Origin: Glandiceps talaboti
Lineage: Eukaryota > Hemichordata > Enteropneusta > Spengelidae
Assembly: GCF_964340395.1 (NCBI RefSeq)
Contig: NC_135560.1
Coordinates: 17,595,098-17,659,097 of the forward strand
Direction of reading: 5' to 3'
Length of the DNA: 64,000 nucleotides
Shown: positions 1-13,141 of the stretch, piece by piece
How positions within the stretch are numbered: position 1 is the stretch's first letter
Layout of the letters: each line of letters starts with the position of its first letter
The notes under the pieces: model-generated
The model's database searches: none
Told to the model about the DNA's origin: nothing
Seen by the model: only the letters and a program-made list of their open reading frames with translations
Translations under genes and position numbers: made by a program

Positions 1-137
1 TACTGTCGTGAAGAGGGGATGCTACCTCGAGCATCAGTAGAGCACCCGTCTAGTCTTTGAGACTTCTTGTCTTCAGCTGTGGCAATCAGTGCGTCACACA
101 AATTCATTGTTGTGGTAGAAACAACCAGTCTATCGCA

Positions 138-387
138 TAAACTGACACCCCCCCCCCCATTCCATTTTCTAAAAAGTGATCGGCCCTCAAGTTCATTACT
201 CTAAAACAGGACTAACTATTTTCCAAAAACATGGGTGAAAGTGCTGTCAGAAATAATAAGTGACCCGAGTCTGATATTCAATGGTAAGGACTCTATTCCA
301 CCGCTTTCATACCATTGATTTTCTTGGCATTGAGTTTGATTTCCACCGGCCCTCCCCCTTGTAATTATTGAAAGCTCCCTTAGATCT
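138..387 (-). mobile_element. Fragment of TIR-type non-autonomous element (family A)
   Basis: Read on the minus strand from 387, this segment starts with an AGGGAGC-type terminus followed by a TAATTACAAGGGG-like motif. It resembles the ends of the longer element at 12377-13141 and of the copy at 23737. It runs into a poly-C tract near 149. No coding capacity is visible. The inner boundary is uncertain. The assignment rests on similarity between the copies in this window only. Confidence 0.45.
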
Positions 388-993
388 AAAATAACCAGTA
401 TATTATAACTGTTTCCTTAAAACTCACCTGGGGGGGGGGGCAACTGCCACAGATGACAATGTGGGGACTTTTCGAGCAAAGGGAGTCCCTTACTGTCCTC
501 GGGTTTGACATCGACTCTGAGAAATGGTATAGTTTTGTTAATAAACAGGGGTTTTCTATAGGGTTATTGTGGATCAATGATGACCTCTCCACCACGTGTA
601 TAAGTAATTGTAACCGTATTTTTGGTAGGGTTTCAAATCCATACCACAACCAATCAGTTATGCAACAACTGATGGAACACTAGGTTCGTGACTATGTCTG
701 TATATACCAGACGTTAGGCTTTGATGTGAAAATTACATACATTTTGGATTTCAAGTTCTGTGTGGAGTCTCCCCGTAAGATAGTGCCTACGGAGTTGCGA
801 CCCCCACGCGCCACCACGCTATGGTATTGGAATAAGCCACTGTGGTCATGTGAATCTGCATGGATACTTTTATAGTGCTAGAATGGATTCACGCCACCAG
901 TGGCGACCATTTCAAAAGTAGAACGTTGTGAGTACATTTTACTCTGCGCAGTGGTAAAGCTTGACTACAGTCTAAATCATAAAGGAGAAACGC

Positions 994-1170
994 TATGAGT
1001 GAGTGAGTGAGTGAGTGAGTGAGTGAGTGAGTGAGTGAGTGAGTGAGTGAGTGAGTGAGTGAGTGAGTGAGTGAGTGAGTGAGTGAGTGAGTGAGTGAGT
1101 GAGTGAGTGAGTGAGTGAGTGAGTGAGTGAGTGAGCGAGCGAGCGAGCGAGCGAACGAGTGAGTGAGTGA
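994..1170. repeat. (GAGT)n tetranucleotide microsatellite
   Basis: Nearly pure GAGT repeats run for about 140 bp, followed by a GAGC-variant block (about 1134-1155) and a short return to GAGT. The variant block at one end suggests point mutation followed by local expansion. The tract creates a spurious Ser/Leu/Thr/His-rich ORF on the minus strand. Confidence 0.95.
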
Positions 1171-4100
1171 CTCGTTGCGTTGGTTGTCTATGTACCAGTC
1201 AAAAAAATCGATATAAAGATACACTGGTTACTAGATGATAAACAGCTTTATAGATTAGTGGACGTGTTAGGTTTAATCCAATCCTATTATGATTATAAAC
1301 CTTACGAATATCTTTCACATTTTATTTACCTTTGTTTCTTTGCCATTTGTAAAGTGTCAGGATTAATCAATCATAAAGTCTCAAACTTGAATTTATGAGA
1401 GATTTCCCACCAAACTCTACCAAATAGATTGACTTATCAAATATATTGATTTCATATAAGTAAGCGATCATTTCAAAATGTAATTTCCTCCAAAAGTTAA
1501 AACTTTTCTCAAAATGCTGTTGTGTGACAAAATGTTCTTGTGCGTTATATGGACCGTCGATAGGTTAGTTATTCTGGGGTACGGTGCCGTAAAAGAGGCT
1601 GTGGTTTACGACGATGGTGTTAATACAATACAAGACTGAACCAGGGCGTCCTTGGGGGTCCGAAAAAAATCTTACAATCATTGCCACAAAATGTATATTT
1701 TATCGTCTAGCTCAACAAAAAGTGTACTAATATGCTGCTGAATTGTATCGTCAAAAATGTCACCAGCATTGCTACATTTTCTTTGCACGAGTCTCTAAGG
1801 ATAAATATCATAATTGTTCGAGCCAGACGATAACATGTATCAATTTTTGTACGATTTTTTGACCAGACAGACCTTGGCCATAAAATGAAGTTATATGCTG
1901 ATAACATTTTTTACGCGCCAGACAACGTTCACGTGTATTGTATTGAAATACCACCATCAATAGAAACAGCAAACTAACCCTTTGTACAGCCTTGGTGCGT
2001 ATCAAGTACTGTACTACACACATTCTAGGTCAAAGCACACAAAGTGTCGTGATTACTCTTGACAAGGGATGGATGTATAATGTTTTGGTCAAACAAAATG
2101 TGCCCTTGGACACAATATTTAGAGATAACACTGTCGTCCTAATCTGCCGCCAAATGAACTTGAGTGGTTTCCTACAAAAGAAATATATGTCATGTCAAGG
2201 TTTGTCAAGGTTGCCGTGGCTCCCAGTTGTTTATTTTTGTCGTTCATCCCCGTCTTGTGTTTATAACCTATATATCCCATGACTTCAGAAAAATGTGTTT
2301 TGTATGTCTTCTTTTGACGACACAATGATTTATTTGTATCATAATAGTAAATTTCCTCTGCGTTAAAAGTGTATTACCACTGCGTTACAAGTGCGTATGT
2401 CGTCAATTCACTGGGGTAGAACACGTGACATTTACATATCTCTATCCCGAAACGTCAGGTATTTGCAACTGTTTCCGGTCCGAAGATATTGTGTCTGAAA
2501 ATGGCACAAGCTGAGTGTAATATGAGGAAAAAATATGCATGCCTTCTATGGCATTACAAATGGTTGTTAGAACAGTTGATTGCATTGAGATTGTAGGGAC
2601 ATTCTCGACATTTTTACTGCGTAAAATAAATTACGTCATCGGATAGTTTGTATGTTATATCTTAATACCAGGTTTGAGTTCAGCAAGTGATGATTAACTA
2701 TGCTTCAGAAAGTCAAATATTGGGAGTAATTTTTAAAAATATACAATATATAATATTTTTATTTTTTTAAAATATACAGCAACAATGAATCCCAAAACGT
2801 ATAAACTCAGTGTGTACCCCTTTAACAAGTCATTTTAGCCACGCCACGCCTGTGGTGATATGTTGATGCCTCACTTTCTTTTGTGAACAGATTGCCAATG
2901 TTAAAAGAACGGTAGTTGTAGAATTCAGGTACTGTTTTATCTTCTTCAGAAGCCTTCAACATCACCATAACAACGAGAAACAGAGAAAGGGGTGGTAGGA
3001 AAACAAATCCTGTAGAGTATTATTTAAATTAAAGCTCTACCAATATCCGCAACGTCGTATTCAAACATGGAGTTGATATTGTAATATGAACTGATATGTA
3101 TAGTATTACTGTCGTTATTTCAAACTAACGAAGTATTCAGTAATTTCGTATACCTTATCATGAAGAACTTGAATGAGGGACATGACTCGATAGAAGAAAA
3201 GACAACCCCCCCCCCCCCAGACAAATATCAAGATATACAGAATATAGAGTATAGTGCACGCAATGCTCAACAAATAACAGTGCACTGTAAACGCTTCAAG
3301 AAAATTCCCTGTGACAAAACGGTTTCAGAAGGGTTAAGACCTATTCCAGTATTGGAGAGTTGTGATTTTTCATGACTTCTACATACAGACCGTCACTTGT
3401 GCGCTAAGAATCAATGCGTGGTGGATTGTCCAAGTACAAAATATTTGCGAAATTGGCCATTTCATTTCAATACAAAAACAATCTCCTTTTTCCCATAGCT
3501 GCCACTAGTGATATAGTCTAGTTCATATACGGTATCTCCACTCACACCAAGTTGACATCCAGACCAGTACTAGTGGCAACGCTTAATTTTCTTTAAATGG
3601 CTAATTTCGCAAACATGTTGTACTAGGTCCATTCATGAAGTGAATCTCAGCTCACAAGTATAAGTGACTGCAAAACCTCATAAGTGCGGGAACTAGTATG
3701 CGCCAGTATATGGGCCTACGTGTAAGTTTAGGGAGCTTGGGACTCCGGCTTGGGACTCAGTTCGTTCCACCCCGTTTAAGATTCAAGATCTAATGGAATC
3801 CAAAAATACAGACAATCACATACGTTTGCAAAGATAGTTTCTCTGTGCCTGAATTAACAAGTTATACTACATGTCTATTATGTCTCCCGCGTAGACGTAG
3901 ATAGCTTCTTGTTTTTCCTGTGTTTTCTGGGTCGACTTTTCAACCTCAGACGACCCTTTTTTCAACTTATACTTTCATCTCAAAGTAAATGTGTGGCATA
4001 GGTCATATCATCTCCTTTGCCTGCTTGTTTCCCTGTATGTCCTCTGATGGAACCGAACCCTCAGACGACGAAAAGCCACATTTATTTTCTTTCTACCCAG

Positions 4101-4647
4101 TAAAATATACAATTTTATGGTCTTGGCGTCACATTCTATGAATTTGTTCTAACTGTCGCGTCATTTTACGTAAAATAGACCCCACCGCGGTTGGAAATTT
4201 AGTCATTTAAGTTCCTGTCTTCCTTCTTACATCGAATGATCTGCCACGTTTATGATTTAGTCGTATAAATATTTACATAATCTCGTCTAATGACATATAG
4301 CAGTCTCGGTCTCGCAAATTCTTTCGCTATGAAATCGGATGAATGGAGGGTGACTCCAAAAGGTAAATAAAGTTGTGAAAAACATCGGATGATCTGTCAT
4401 ATATTTAGATTAGTTTAATTATTTCCACTATGTGACCCATCACAAACTATTGGCAAATCAAAAATTATACCATTGCTGCATGTTCCGTTCAAACCTTAGT
4501 CCAAACTAAGTGCTATCGCCGAGGATGATGTAAAATTCTTCATCTCGGCTGTCCCCTCCCCTCCCACCCACTCGTTCCTTTTCTGAGTTTTTCCAATCTG
4601 TCTCTACCAGTTTCCCTTACTCATTTCTTCTTTACTTATTCTTGAAG

Positions 4648-4802
<155 letters not shown>

Positions 4803-5697
4803 ATTTCGCCCCTACGCCTCTCCCCTTGTATATACCTACATACCTACACACACGTATCTATGTATACATATCTTATCTAGCTGTCTGCAATCATGTATAT
4901 CTATCTTTATCCATCTGAACTTTACCACATTTTTCATCGTTTTCTCTGATAAACTTTCCAATTTGACACGCTTTCCGTTCGCTGACACTTGATATTTTGT
5001 CATCTATTGATGTGTAATGATCAATAGCATCGCTAACACGTTACCCTCCTGTTTTTAAATGTTAATGTATGGATGTGGACCATTATGATGGAATTTTCTT
5101 CAAAAGTAGACTATTATTGACAGTACAGAGGAATTTGTTGGCACGTTGATTATCAACAGGTGTACAAGACATCTGTCACCGATATTTCTGACTGCCATTG
5201 CGTCCACACATTTAGCCTACTAAGGTGTTTTGGAAATAAAACCAAACATTTCTAAAAGTTAGTGTCAAGCATTTCGTTTTCCGGACACAAGTAAAGGACA
5301 CGTGACTACATATTTCTAAAAATGTGTTAATTTAGAACATTTGTATACAAAAATAGTTACAATCTATCAAAATTACTTTTAGAGTCACAATAGGAACCAA
5401 TCTGCTGTTATATGTTACAGAAACGAAAGAAATGGGTTTGATAAAATTGACGACAAAGTGCACGCCCCATTTTGACGACACGTGCACAGGGTGCGCCTTA
5501 AATTTGACGACAAAGTGCACGTCTTTAGTGAAAGGGTATGGAAACGCCGCTGCGTCAAAACATAGAAGCAGACATGGATATTTAGCACTGATGGCTGAAA
5601 ATTGATATTCAACATATGGCATTTTTAGGACGTTTGACGAGTTGGTGAAAGTAACAAGTCAAGGAGAGGGGAAACAAATATAGTACGATGTGGAACA

Positions 5698-5800
5698 TGA
5701 CGTCATCGATCGTATATGACTAGCAATGATATCAATAAAGGATGTATGGGTAAAGGTCGTAGACGATATAAACGAGCCAAGATAGAGGAGTTCCCCCGTG
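5698..5800 (+). promoter_or_regulatory. Candidate promoter P1 of follistatin (CRE plus TATA box)
   Basis: A perfect cAMP-response element palindrome TGACGTCA lies at 5698-5705 and a TATAAA box at 5767-5772. This predicts transcription start near 5797, about 100 nt before the signal-peptide exon at 5895. An alternative reading is that exon 1A is internal, because a strong polypyrimidine-AG (TTTCTTTCAG) ends exactly at 5894. The motifs are seen; promoter function is inferred. Confidence 0.45.
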
Positions 5801-5894
5801 TTTGTTTACCATAAATATACATATTTGCATATTGAATAAAACACATAATTATCCCCAAGTATATAAATTTAAAAGCTTTCCTTTTTTCTTTCAG

Positions 5895-6000
5895 ATGTTG
5901 CTCACGAGCAAGACTATAACTATGAAAGCAGTTTCTCCTTCTGGTTGTTACCTAGTAACACTTCTCGTTGTCCTGGCAGCGAACTGTACTCTTGGACAAG
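5895..6000 (+). CDS. FST: Alternative first coding exon (1A) of follistatin, signal peptide
   Basis: The frame opens at ATG 5895. A second ATG at 5922 has a better Kozak context, with A at -3. It encodes a typical signal peptide with a charged start, the hydrophobic core YLVTLLVVLAA, and then NCTLGQ. The exon ends at 6000 in front of a consensus GTAAGT donor, in phase 1 (one spare G). The follistatin TB exon at 17982 needs exactly one incoming base, and G plus CT gives Ala, so the joined product would read LGQ-AGLCW, close to the signal/mature junction of vertebrate follistatins. The first exon at 14038 has the same phase. I therefore call this an alternative first exon rather than a separate gene. 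Splicing over nearly 12 kb is inferred, not shown. Confidence 0.6.
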
Positions 6001-6797
6001 GTAAGTATAGAGTGAATGAATAGGGAGTTGTTTTTCATTTTTTGCTTCACTTAAAATGACTTGTAATGCCGTTGTCGATGTTGACTTTAAGAGTGCGATG
6101 TAAATGCAACCGTTTGAAAACGAAACATAACCGTCGGTGAGAAACAATGCAAGTTGGTTGTTGATTCAATCGTTTCACAAAAGCAAAATTGGATCGAGTG
6201 TTTTTTTTCTTCTGAAAATAGCCCCCCTAGTAAATCGAGACTTTGCCGTAATACTATCGTAACGGAGTTGCTAGTCTGAGGAGAGAACGAAAGCAATGCG
6301 AAAATACGAAACCCACACCTTCTATTATTAGACAGCGAGTCGATGCTCAGTGACAAAAAAAAATCGTTGTACTACTAGTATACTTTTAAATTTTGGCCAG
6401 TTAGTACTCTTATTTTGGAAAGAATCTGTTGGATCCGAAACGGTTGGTCAAAATTCTAAAATTCTATCCCGCTTTGTGGTTTTCCCTACTTTGTCTGCGT
6501 ACAACGAATATAAAACAGGCTTGTAGACTTTTATGTAACTTTACTTAGTTGTTGTGCATTTTTACCTCATCGATCGAAAACTCGGAGAGCTGCACATGTG
6601 ATAGATTTCTTTGCGTTTTTTGTGTGATTTTGTTGTGTTTTTTGTTTTGTTTTGTTTTGTTTGTTTGTTCGTTTGTTATAAGTTCATAAGTAGTTTACTT
6701 GATAAGCCACGATTTACTTAACATGAGACGTTCTTTGAAGCATTATAGTATTTAAGCGGGGTTTGGGGGTTGTCAAGTTAATGACGTGTTGTTTATT

Positions 6798-6874
<77 letters not shown>
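6798..6874. repeat. (TCG)n-(TTG)n triplet microsatellite
   Basis: About 13 TCG/CGT units are followed without a break by about 12 TTG units. The compound structure suggests that deamination-type changes in one unit were then expanded. It lies in the presumptive follistatin intron. Confidence 0.9.
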
Positions 6875-6875
<1 letters not shown>

Positions 6876-8659
6876 TCATATGTATGCTTCAAATTTCCCA
6901 AAAAATAGCGATATTCAGGATATTATCAAAATTATTCATATCAAAATGTCAAACCATCAGCGATTACACTTTTTTCGACCCTTGAGATGTTTACTTGTCC
7001 TTCGCAAAACAAATAACGTATCCTTGACGTGTGTGTACATACATTGGTTGTCTTTCAACTCTTTTCGCATATACATATTCGCGTTTTCGGCAAGTGTTTC
7101 CCCATTGCCTAACGTTTAACTTTTGCTTAACTTTTGTACCCCCACTCAAAATACTGTTGTCTGGTAACATGCTGAATTTGCAGAACTTGCCTGTGATAAA
7201 TTTTCCTAACGTCTGTCTCTAAGGCGAATAGATTGCATCTATAGTTTTTTTTTAAAAAGCTATTGTATCGTTAATCGCACCATGTCAATACTCACCCGAT
7301 ATCCCAAACATTGCGGTTATTTTTTAAGACGGGGACATAACATAGGCTTGTTTTTTGGCAAGACCACGAAACATTGGCAATCACTGTGTGAACAAGTTCG
7401 AATTACGTTATCAGAAACAAAGATTCGATGGATGAAAATTTACTCTGGAACAGAGCCCAAACATTATAGTGACAATGCGAAGGAGATCGGTTGATGATTT
7501 AATAACACCGACAGAGAGTAAACTTCTTGGGTAACATATTTCAAACAGTTGGGCCTTGTTTAGAAATTTTCCCACCCAAGTTAGAAACGGTTAAGTTTCC
7601 CACACACAATCTTAAACCATAAATCATACTCGGAATTTTTAGTCCGTCAGACAAAAAGTCAATAAAATGGGACACTCACCTCATTGGGAACTTTTTTTGG
7701 CTCGAAGTAACGAAATATTAGTTATCGTTAAAAAGTTGTGGGTATTATATGTTGACGAATATCGTGTTCTGTCTAGTCTGACAACATTCACATCATGAAA
7801 ATTCGGACCAGAGCCCAAATATGTAGAACTCAAAGTCGGGTGGGAACATTTCTACCTTTGTTTCCGATAAAATATTCAGCTTTGATGCATGATGCAGCAT
7901 GTTTTCCCTTTCTTTTCAAAACTGCACCTGAGGGTGAAGTTTGCCAGTTATATAGTACCTGAAACCAAGGATTTGATACAGTTTGACTCTTTTTTTTAAA
8001 TTTCCACCTGAAAGTGAAGCTTGCCTAGTACTTATTTACTTCGAGGGTTACTTTTTGGACCATTTGACGGTTTCGTGTGAAGTCACACCCAATCTTTCTA
8101 AACACACATTCTTTCCATGTGTGAACCTGTAGCGTAAAAAACTTGAACTGCTTGAATTTCAACTAGTCTCGGCATAAATATCATTTCAAAATCATTAACC
8201 TAAACCATTTACGAGTTCTCCATCCCATAATATTATGTCAAATTTAAATAATCCTCAAAAAGGAAGCATTTTCAATATTTAACTACCGTAATTGTCTTAT
8301 CAGAGACTCAGTTCGCTTTTTTTAAGTTAGTAATATAATCATGTGCGTTCGCAATACCTGGCAATCAAGCATTTGATGAATAGCAACAAACATTTATGTA
8401 GTGCACATTTTTTCTATATCCAATGCTCACCCTATACCCAGGAGATTTTAAAGTCTATATATTCCTCTTATTTTAATAAAATAATGTGTAATAATTAACC
8501 GATTAGATCCGATGGAAACCGATCAGCTTCGTTCAAAAATGCAATGATATTTCATCTTTCCGCCATTACCCTGTTTTGAAAGAGTTTGAATTTGTTGAGG
8601 CAGAGTTTTACATTTGAATGCTTAAAATTGAATTTGTGACGTAAATTCATAAACAAGGG

Positions 8660-9235
8660 TAACTTCTCTAATTTCCGTCTAAAGTAAAGTTGTATTGCGT
8701 CAAAAATTTTCAAAACAGTAGAAATTTGGAATTGTTTTAACTTTTCAAAGACAAGGTTGAACTAAAAACTGGACTTTCAAACATACTCAGTCTGGTAGAA
8801 AGACAGATCTTAAATGTAACTCTGACGATTCCTGTCTAAAAGTCTGCGTGTCAAGAAAAAGTTAGACACAAGTGGAGAATATATCTTCAAAAATTCTAGG
8901 CGGGAACTGAAATTCAAGGGTGATGATTCCAGCCTAAAATAAATTTGGGGTTATCAAAAGTTCAATAAAAGTTAACGTTTTCAGTGGGAACTATACACTG
9001 AACTCTGAAACACACTTAAAACGATTCCCGTTTAAAAAAAGTAATTGTGGTGTGTCAAAAGTTCAACAAAATCATAAATTTGTTCAAAAATACCAGACGG
9101 GAACTAAAAATTGAACTTTGAAACATTCCCGTCTACAGTTCCCATCTAAAATAAACTTGTGAGTGTTTGTCAAAAGTTACATAAAAGATAAAATTGTTCA
9201 CACATTTAAGCGCGAACTAAAATGTGGTCTCTGAA
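8660..9235. repeat. Degenerate tandem repeat field, unit roughly 85-140 bp
   Basis: The phrases GGGAACTRAAAATTGAACTT, ATTCCCGTCTAAAATAAA and TCAAAAGTTCAACAAAA recur in the same order several times. Anchors near 8761, 8903, 8985, 9097 and 9210 give irregular spacing. This looks like an old, diverged minisatellite or satellite. Unit boundaries were judged by eye. Confidence 0.55.
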
Positions 9236-9592
9236 AATGGCAGTTGTTAGACGACTCAGCTGCTACATTGTCGACATAGTCATGATAAACGTGAATTTGA
9301 CAGCTTGGTATGGCCCGTAACCAGTACGTGATGTTGTGGGGCGATCATAGATACCGTAGTGTCTAACTATTTATTGGTAATAGTATATCTAATACAAATT
9401 TGGCATCAGTAGTGATCGGATAAATATATAGACTGCAGTGTGTTTACACTTGTTGTCTGTGTATCTGTCTATGATGGCTTAATGTGTCTGGAGAACTATG
9501 AACGACCTTTTACGTTGACGTGTGCTATATAGATATTGAATACCCTTGCACTAACCGGAGGTTGGTTGTACCAACTTTAACATTAACGTGAA

Positions 9593-9960
9593 GTGGGACG
9601 TCATTGTAGTCCACCTATTCCTTTTGAACTTAGAGTATGTCCATATTGTAAAAGACAAAGCTTTACAGTTGTTGAGGATGAAGGTTATTTTATATGGTTT
9701 TGTCATTTATATAACGACCATAGACTAGATTTCATTCCTCAAAGATTTAGAATTAACCCCACGAAAGAAAAATATGTTTCCGTACCGGCATGTAAAAATG
9801 AAGTTGTCCAGTACAAACTCTCAGTTTTTGTACACAAAGCTTTTAACACTCGGTCTAGTTTCATTCAGCAAACATGAATGTAATACATGTGTTCTTTTTC
9901 TCCTATACTATAATGTAAAATATTTTGTGTGATGGGCTGAGGCTTTAGCATTTGAAATAA
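9593..9960 (+). pseudogene. 3' fragment of a non-LTR retrotransposon (LINE) ORF2
   Basis: An open frame of 94 codons to 9877 has the pattern CPYC...VEDEGYF..FC...Y..HRLDFIP...RINPTKEKY, ending in FVHKAFNTRSS. This is the usual layout of the cysteine-rich C-terminal tail of LINE ORF2 proteins (CxxC, then a VEDE-hF-hxC-xxY block, then a hydrophobic F-hxxAFxxR end). The reverse transcriptase core is absent upstream, so this is a 5'-truncated copy. Downstream, AAATAAAGC near 9955 could be its polyadenylation end. It sits inside the presumptive follistatin intron in sense orientation. The clade cannot be assigned by eye. Confidence 0.55.
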
Positions 9961-11769
9961 AGCATAACTTGATCGAAAGGGAAGTCGGCATGTATACGGC
10001 GCGTGAACACAACTCGTGTCAAGATACACGCTGGGTTTAACATAATCTAGGTCAATGCAAACTTTACTTGAAATAATTTTGAAATTTTTCAGCTACATTA
10101 TGAGAAAAATGTGCTAAAATATATCTAACAATCGTTTCCGTTTGTCCATAATATAAGAATCGATAGAATTGGTTGATTTGACGTCCGAAATTATCATGAT
10201 AATTTCTCACACATGGAACATCTCATTGTCAGTATTTATCAACCAGCTTTACGTTTTATCTTTTCTAAGAAGTCAGAACTCCGTTTAAGTTGAGTTTATA
10301 CTCAGGGGAGAGGACATCCTTTTAAATTGTTTGTTTATATGACATGTTTCGATGTTCTGTTTTCCCTGTATTACATGTATGATGGTTGCAAAACAAAATA
10401 AAAATCGTAAACCCCAAGACAACTTGCAATAGGCATTCAGACTGTTCTCACTTCACAATAATTTTGTCTTAATCTTCACTCCCGTCTATGTACGTATGCA
10501 GTTTTTTTCTAGCGTTCTGTGTATGCATAATAGTGGTAAAATTCGAACAGCCAAAAGTGATAGTCGGTCGGTGTACACAAGGCAACTAATTCTAATCCAG
10601 ACTGACAGCTCTGCATTGCGTGCTTTGGTCCCCAGTTCGTTGGTTTCCCTCAAGTTTAATGGCCTCTATGTATATCAGTGAACTTTAATGAACTCAGATA
10701 AAAAATCCTTTCATCAGTCTCATGAGGACCCCAACGAAGACTCGACCCAGACAGGTTTGTTACAATTATCCCGACCAAGGCTATATACGCGATATCATCA
10801 GCCAGCGACATGTATGTTACAATGCAGTCGTAGGCTACCTATAAAGTATGTCAACCACTGAGAGAGAGAGAAACGGTCGCTGAACTGTAAACAGCGAATC
10901 TCGTGAGAAAACACCAAAGGATACACAATTATCTGTACTGAATCAAAATACGAGAGTAACAATTGATATGCATTCTATGTCATTGACTGAGTTGAGATTT
11001 ACGAAACGTAAAATTTTCTTTTCACTTTAACGAAATTTTTTCCCCTTTAAATTTGTTGTCATTTTGTTTGATTTGAGGACAGAGAAAAGAATGAAAACGG
11101 TCTCTTTTTATCGCTTTGGAGTTCTTAACCTACAACAACGAACACTGACACACAACCCTGTCGGGGTAACTTGTGGGAAACGGGTCCTTGAATTAATCGG
11201 TATTGAATTAACTTCATTTTGACAGATTTGGGTCATGGCAACGACCATGGCGATTTTCCCAAAGTAATTATTACGGTTAAAGTGGTGGACTTGGTAAACA
11301 TGCCGTAATAGCATCTTACGGCATTTTTTGAGTTCGATGCCCTTGCATTGCCGGCGACGTTTCCGGCGGATAAGAACTAATGCAACGAGCAAAGGCCACG
11401 TAAATACTTGTTTTGTTACAAATAACCATTTAGTTCTTGCTGGGTGCACAAATACCCTCGGGTGTATACCTAGTAGTCCATATACACTGTACAAACAAAA
11501 TAAAGGAAACTTCCTTTGAAAACACGTTGTGATGTTAACCGCAATAATACAGACGTCTGGCTAAACAATGCAGCTAACCTTGCTTTCAACCACAAATCTA
11601 GAGCAAGGCGCACTACAAAATTGGAGTGAATGTGAAACTTTGAAATTATTTTTCGTACAAATTTGAGTCTTCATTCGGATATAAATTGATATAGAGTTAT
11701 TTTTCTCATATATACGTACGCGTATATCATCATTTCATATATAATATATACTAAATTTAAGTATACATG

Positions 11770-11808
<39 letters not shown>

Positions 11809-11887
11809 GGACAGACTGACTGACTGACTGACTGACTGACTGACTGACTGACTGACTGACTGACTAAAACAGACAGAAGATATAGTC

Positions 11888-11986
<99 letters not shown>

Positions 11987-11987
11987 G
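11770..11987. repeat. (ACAG)n / (ACTG)n compound tetranucleotide array
   Basis: Three blocks are visible: ACAG units 11770-11815, ACTG units about 11815-11865, then after a 24-bp interruption ACAG units 11889-11987. The ACTG block reads as an expanded point variant of the flanking unit. Confidence 0.9.
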
Positions 11988-12376
11988 TAATTGCTTAGGT
12001 CAAAACATTAAACTTTCCTCATGCTTTGATCACACTTGCTTGTTGATGCACTCCAAATAATTCATGCTCGAATTGTGAAAGAGAACTATGTTTATCCCGT
12101 CACTTACAATTTAACATCATGTTTCGTTGACATTGCAGACAAAAAAAAACACGCTTTAACAATAAAAGCTTCGATTGCCATCCATCCAAACATTTGAATT
12201 CTGTTCCATGTTTTCTTTCATCACATCACGCCAGACTTCATTTAGATACCATATTATCTCCAAGGCCATTCTGGTGACTTTATACCATATTCTTCAAGGT
12301 CATCCTAGTGTCTGTATTTCACATGCACTATTCGTCAAGGTCAATCAAATGGAAACAGCTTTATTGTTACCTTCTC

Positions 12377-13141
12377 AGGGAGCCTTCAGTAATTACAAGG
12401 GGGGCGGGGGAAATCAAGCCCGGGATGTAATGTAAAATGTTACCCCCGCCTGGGGTGTTGTGCTATAAAATGACCCTCCTTCAAATTCATTTCTATAAAA
12501 TAAGTTGAAATATTTCAATGAAAACGTTTTTAACACCGCTTCCCTGTCGCGTAATTGTTAGAGCTCAAGATTAGTAAGTAGTCAGGAGGTCCTGGGCCCG
12601 ATTCCCACTAGAGACAGGGAATTTTTATTTTCAGTAAGATCCCACCACATTGATAGTTTTAAAGGCATTTATTGTTTCCCTCTATACCACCACAGTGAGT
12701 TTGTGCTTGTATTAAATCAATCCATGTGTTTGGATCCAGGCTATTGACTGAGCTGAGGCCAAAAGTGCCAAAGATTAGTAGAGAGTACAACTGACCTCAG
12801 GACCGAAGTCAACATCTCCACTCCAACTCATTACCCCCAGTACATTGCCACGTTGTTCCCTCTGTAAGACCCATTCCTCTCCTCACATAATTCATTGTAT
12901 TTCACTTATGGTGTGGTAGTGATGGGATGTAGTAGGCAATATGATTTGGAACTGGTGGCAGCGGTAGGGTCATGTCAAAATCACAAAATAATACAAAGGT
13001 AGATGAATCAAAGTAACATGTGACCCTCCCGTAGTTTCTAATAAATTCTATACTCTAAAATATGGCCCTCCCCGAGGACTGATTTGCAAAAAGTGACCCA
13101 CCCACCAATTCCCCGCCCCTTATAATTAATGAAGTCTCCCT
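12377..13141. mobile_element. Non-autonomous TIR element (family A), near-complete copy
   Basis: The left end reads AGGGAGCCTTCAGTAATTAC followed by a G-rich run. The right end is its approximate inverse, CCCCTTATAATTAATGAAG then TCTCCCT. Similar termini occur at 387 (minus) and 23737, which supports a mobile family. Subterminal GTGACCCTCC/ATGACCCTCC motifs occur at both ends. No transposase-like ORF is present, so it would need to be mobilised in trans. I could not find a convincing target-site duplication. It carries a tRNA-like segment at 12541-12620. Confidence 0.55.
12541..12620 (+). ncRNA. tRNA-like segment (tRNA-derived, probably not functional)
   Basis: A perfect 7-bp acceptor-like stem pairs TCCCTGT (12541-12547) with ACAGGGA (12614-12620) across an 80-nt span. 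An A-box-like GCGTAATTGTTAGAGC and a B-box-like GGCCCGATTCC lie at the expected places. The T stem pairs in four of five positions, but the anticodon arm does not fold cleanly and no anticodon can be assigned. It is followed by AATTTTTATTTT, which could act as a Pol III terminator. Most likely a tRNA-derived SINE head or decayed tRNA copy. Confidence 0.4.

Noticed and set aside
889-1224. Ser/Leu/Thr/His-rich ORF over the GAGT tract
   Set aside because: A tetranucleotide repeat without stops produces it; no domain or splice context.
11108-11494. 128-codon minus-strand ORF with a basic centre
   Set aside because: No recognisable motif, no convincing splice sites, lies in a presumptive intron among repeats.
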